Positions 62,185 through 64,000 of a stretch of DNA of 64,000 bases are shown here, piece after piece. The stretch's first letter is position 1. Every line of letters begins with the position of its first letter. Below the pieces are notes generated by a model. It was given only the letters and a program-made list of their open reading frames with translations, was not told where the DNA came from and made no database searches. The translations under genes and the position numbers were made by a program. The DNA is from Bacteroidota bacterium. GTDB taxonomy: Bacteria; Bacteroidota; Bacteroidia; NS11-12g; UBA955. Location: NCBI GenBank assembly GCA_030834125.1, contig JAURFW010000003.1, positions 62,001-126,000 of the forward strand, given 5' to 3'.

Positions 62185-62724
62185 ATGGAAAATCCGTGGA
62201 GAGTTATATATACGGCAAGCAGACAAGAAAAGAAGGTGGCTTCATTTTTAGAAAAGGCAAGAGTTGAATTCTACCTTCCTGTATACAAAAGTTTAAGATT
62301 TTGGAAAGATAGAAAGAAATGGTTGGAAATGCCGTTGTTTAATGGATATATTTTTGTTAAACCATCAGAAACAGATAGAGATATATTACTCCAAATTCCG
62401 GGTGTAGTAAAATATATCCGTCATAACGGAACCGATGCTGTTGTACCATCAAGACAAATTAATTTGATAAAGGAATTTGTTGAATTGGGTTATAACATTT
62501 CTGATGTTTCGAGAAATGAAAAGTTTGAAGTAGGAGATATTGCTGAAATTTTAGATGGACCATTAAAAGGAAATGAGGCAGAAATCTTTAAACTAGGGGA
62601 TGAAAGTTATATTATTGTATCAGTTGAAGCATTAAATCAATCTATAAAGGTGAAGTTGCCTAAAGAAATATTAAAAATCACAAGTAAAAAATCAGAATTG
62701 GAGGATGTAAAACCGTTATGGTAG
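62185..62724 (+). CDS. UpxY-family NusG-like transcription antiterminator
   Basis: 179 residues. N-terminal NGN domain (about 3-95): WRVIYTASRQEKKVASFLEK, EFYLPVYKSLRFWKDR, MPLFNGYIFVKPSETDRD, IPGVVKYIRHNG; then a KOW-like part (VGDIAEILDGPLKGNEAEIF). UpxY proteins act at specific polysaccharide operons, unlike housekeeping NusG. The absence of KPF-rich elongation features and the genome context fit this class. The 3' end overlaps the PIG-L gene by 7 nt. It follows the FabK-like gene by 3 nt. Confidence 0.85.
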   Translation: MENPWRVIYTASRQEKKVASFLEKARVEFYLPVYKSLRFWKDRKKWLEMPLFNGYIFVKPSETDRDILLQIPGVVKYIRHNGTDAVVPSRQINLIKEFVELGYNISDVSRNEKFEVGDIAEILDGPLKGNEAEIFKLGDESYIIVSVEALNQSIKVKLPKEILKITSKKSELEDVKPLW

Positions 62725-63350
62725 GAGATAAATTTTTACTACTTTCTCCACATACCGATGATGGTGAATTAGGCTGTGGAGCCACAATTTCAAAATTGAT
62801 AGACCAAGGGAAAGAAGTTTATTATGTTGCTTTTAGTGCTTGTGAACAAAGTGTATTGCCGCAATTTCCCAAGGATATATTAATAACGGAAGTTAAATTA
62901 GCAACAAAGCAATTAGGTATTAAACCTGATTTCCTAAGGCTCCATCGCTTTGATGTACGGACTTTTAATTATCATCGCCAGGAAATTTTGGACGTTATGA
63001 TAAAGCTCAGAGAGGAATTGAAACCTGATACTATATTAATTCCAAGTCTTAACGACATACATCAAGATCACAAAACCATAGCAGAAGAAGCACTTAGAGC
63101 CTTTAAATTTTCAAATATTTTTTCTTACGAACTTCCTTGGAATAATCTTAATTTCAATACATGTGCATTTGAGGTAGTTTCCGAAAAGGATGTTTTAAGG
63201 AAAATTGCAGCATTAGCCGAATACAAAAGCCAAGCTCATAGACCTTATGCAAATGAAGAATTTCTGCGTTCTCAATTAAGAATGAGAGGCGTGCAGGTTG
63301 CAAGACATTACGCTGAAGTATTCGAGGCAGTGCGCATTGTAATGGATTAA
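62718..63350 (+). CDS. PIG-L/LmbE-family deacetylase
   Basis: 210 residues. Zinc motif near the N-terminus: SPHTDDGELGCGATI (canonical PHPDDE reads PHTDDGE here), and a second site SLNDIHQDHKTIAEEA (HxDH). Family members remove N-acetyl groups from GlcNAc-containing lipids or sugars (as in BshB, LmbE). Coupling to the UpxY gene by a 7-nt overlap suggests a surface-sugar modification under antiterminator control. The Pro-to-Thr change in the motif keeps the metal ligands. Confidence 0.85.
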   Translation: MVGDKFLLLSPHTDDGELGCGATISKLIDQGKEVYYVAFSACEQSVLPQFPKDILITEVKLATKQLGIKPDFLRLHRFDVRTFNYHRQEILDVMIKLREELKPDTILIPSLNDIHQDHKTIAEEALRAFKFSNIFSYELPWNNLNFNTCAFEVVSEKDVLRKIAALAEYKSQAHRPYANEEFLRSQLRMRGVQVARHYAEVFEAVRIVMD

Positions 63351-63397
63351 ATTTTTACGCTGTGGTGCTTAATTAGGCATCTTTAAATCATTACTCG

Positions 63398-63405
63398 TAT
63401 TTTCG
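63398..63405 (+). promoter_or_regulatory. -7-like box TATTTTCG
   Basis: TAnnTTCG, 6 nt before the ATG at 63411. Confidence 0.4.
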
Positions 63406-63410
63406 TAACA

Positions 63411-64000
63411 ATGGAGTGGTTTTCTCAAATTGTTTTTGCACTTGCCTTAGGTGTAGGAATTTATTTCTTTATAAAAAGTATTGCTACTATTAAACGGAAC
63501 ATCCACTTAGGAAGAGATGTTATAATAAACGATAATCCCAAAGAAAGATGGAAGCAAACTTTCTTAGTTGCCTTTGGGCAAAGTAAGATGGTTAGACGTC
63601 CAGTAGCAGGTTTTTTTCATATTATAATTTATGCGGGGTTTGTATTAATCAATATAGAAGTTTTAGAAATTATATTAGATGGGCTATTTGGAACCCATAG
63701 GCTATTTGCGCCATTGCTTGGCCGATTATACAATACAGCCATTGGATTTTTTGAAATATTAGCTTTGGGAGTTCTTGTTGCTTGTGTTGTTTTTTTGGCA
63801 AGAAGATGGATTTTGAAAATTCCTCGTTTTACAATGCGAGAAATGAAAGGTTGGCCGACAAAAGATGCTACTATCATATTAATTGTAGAGATAATATTAA
63901 TGTCAGCACTATTAAAGATGAATGCTGCTGAACAGGTGCTCCAATCTAGAGGTGAAATGGCGGTTCATGGATCGTTTCCTATAAGTAAATATTTAGTTCC
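63411..64000 (+). CDS. Membrane-anchored (Fe-S)-binding oxidoreductase, 3' partial
   Basis: 197 codons, running off the window end without a stop. The visible part is the N-terminal NarI-like membrane domain with about four helices (WFSQIVFALALGVGIYFFI, PVAGFFHIIIYAGFVLI, TAIGFFEILALGVLVACVVF, ATIILIVEIILMSALL). The GQSKMVRRPVAGF and FGTHRLFAPL blocks are typical of the Bacteroidota heterodisulfide-reductase/glycolate-oxidase-like Fe-S proteins. Their [4Fe-4S] and CCG motifs would lie beyond the window. It probably moves electrons between cytosolic donors and the quinone pool. Confidence 0.78.
   Translation, partial: MEWFSQIVFALALGVGIYFFIKSIATIKRNIHLGRDVIINDNPKERWKQTFLVAFGQSKMVRRPVAGFFHIIIYAGFVLINIEVLEIILDGLFGTHRLFAPLLGRLYNTAIGFFEILALGVLVACVVFLARRWILKIPRFTMREMKGWPTKDATIILIVEIILMSALLKMNAAEQVLQSRGEMAVHGSFPISKYLV

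Noticed and set aside
62185-63350. Opening of a full capsule locus at the UpxY-like gene
   Set aside because: No glycosyltransferase, wzx/wzy or sugar-nucleotide genes follow before the Fe-S oxidoreductase gene begins.
1-64000. Mobile elements, CRISPR arrays or phage modules
   Set aside because: No transposase, integrase, direct-repeat/spacer pattern or phage structural gene was found on either strand.

Overview
The window is AT-rich chromosomal DNA from a member of the Bacteroidota, most likely the order Flavobacteriales (Cryomorphaceae/Crocinitomicaceae-like; this placement is inferred). The evidence is a SusC/SusD pair, type IX secretion sorting domains of both types (A at 29101-29805, B at the end of the M4 protease), Bacteroidota-specific families (DUF3276/PUR-like, DUF4270, DUF4292, a bacterial GH3 protein, a short GT5 protein), an RNase Y with transmembrane anchor, a UpxY-type NusG paralogue, and promoters with the Bacteroidota -7 box TAnnTTTG instead of Shine-Dalgarno-led starts. 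Gene density is high. I see no insertion sequence, prophage or CRISPR array. The content is mostly core housekeeping and envelope biogenesis.

Layout. 1-2.6 kb: end of a PUR-like protein with a strong terminator, then a membrane protein, plsC, gatC and a LolD/MacB-type ATPase in a tight run. 2.7-5.4 kb: GH3-like adenylating enzyme and kbl. 5.4-10.5 kb, minus strand: an NSS symporter with a hidden 35-residue MetS-like subunit gene, DAHP synthase, DUF4270 lipoprotein and a GT5 protein. 10.6-21.4 kb: panC, dtd preceded by an mscL-derived leader ORF, a PhoD-like phosphatase, M28 peptidase, fatty acid desaturase, SulP transporter, small HAD and repeat proteins, a PCD, tRNA-Arg(CCU) and gene debris. 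21.4-29.8 kb: a 1392-residue secreted M4 metalloprotease, a GT87-like glycosyltransferase, a TonB-dependent receptor and a type-A sorted secreted protein.

29.8-38.8 kb: tyrS, rmlA, a coiled-coil protein next to zapA, rny, rsmI, lnt, galE and a hexapeptide acyltransferase. 38.9-49.3 kb, minus strand: a TSP3-repeat OmpA protein, a degenerate Rieske lipoprotein, a 3-hydroxyacyl-CoA dehydrogenase, then an envelope run (EnvC-like, DUF4292, TPR, nucleotidyltransferase, dut, flippase, WbqC-like, folK). 49.3-57.3 kb: M16 protease and the SusC/SusD pair. 57.3-64 kb: asnS with a coiled-coil insert, an ATP-grasp enzyme, a 51-residue membrane protein, accA, a FabK/nitronate monooxygenase-family enzyme, UpxY-like NusG, a PIG-L deacetylase and the start of a membrane-anchored Fe-S oxidoreductase.

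The strongest cross-cutting signal is not a gene: at least eight genes have a perfect TAnnTTTG box ending 4-6 nt before the start codon, which predicts leaderless mRNAs. One of these promoters drives a 32-codon mscL N-terminal fragment that runs by an ATGA overlap into dtd. I did not find a convincing new multi-gene defence or biosynthetic system. The best leads are the leaderless-promoter architecture, the mscL-dtd leader, the NSS/MetS pair with its soluble insert, and the coiled-coil neighbour of zapA.
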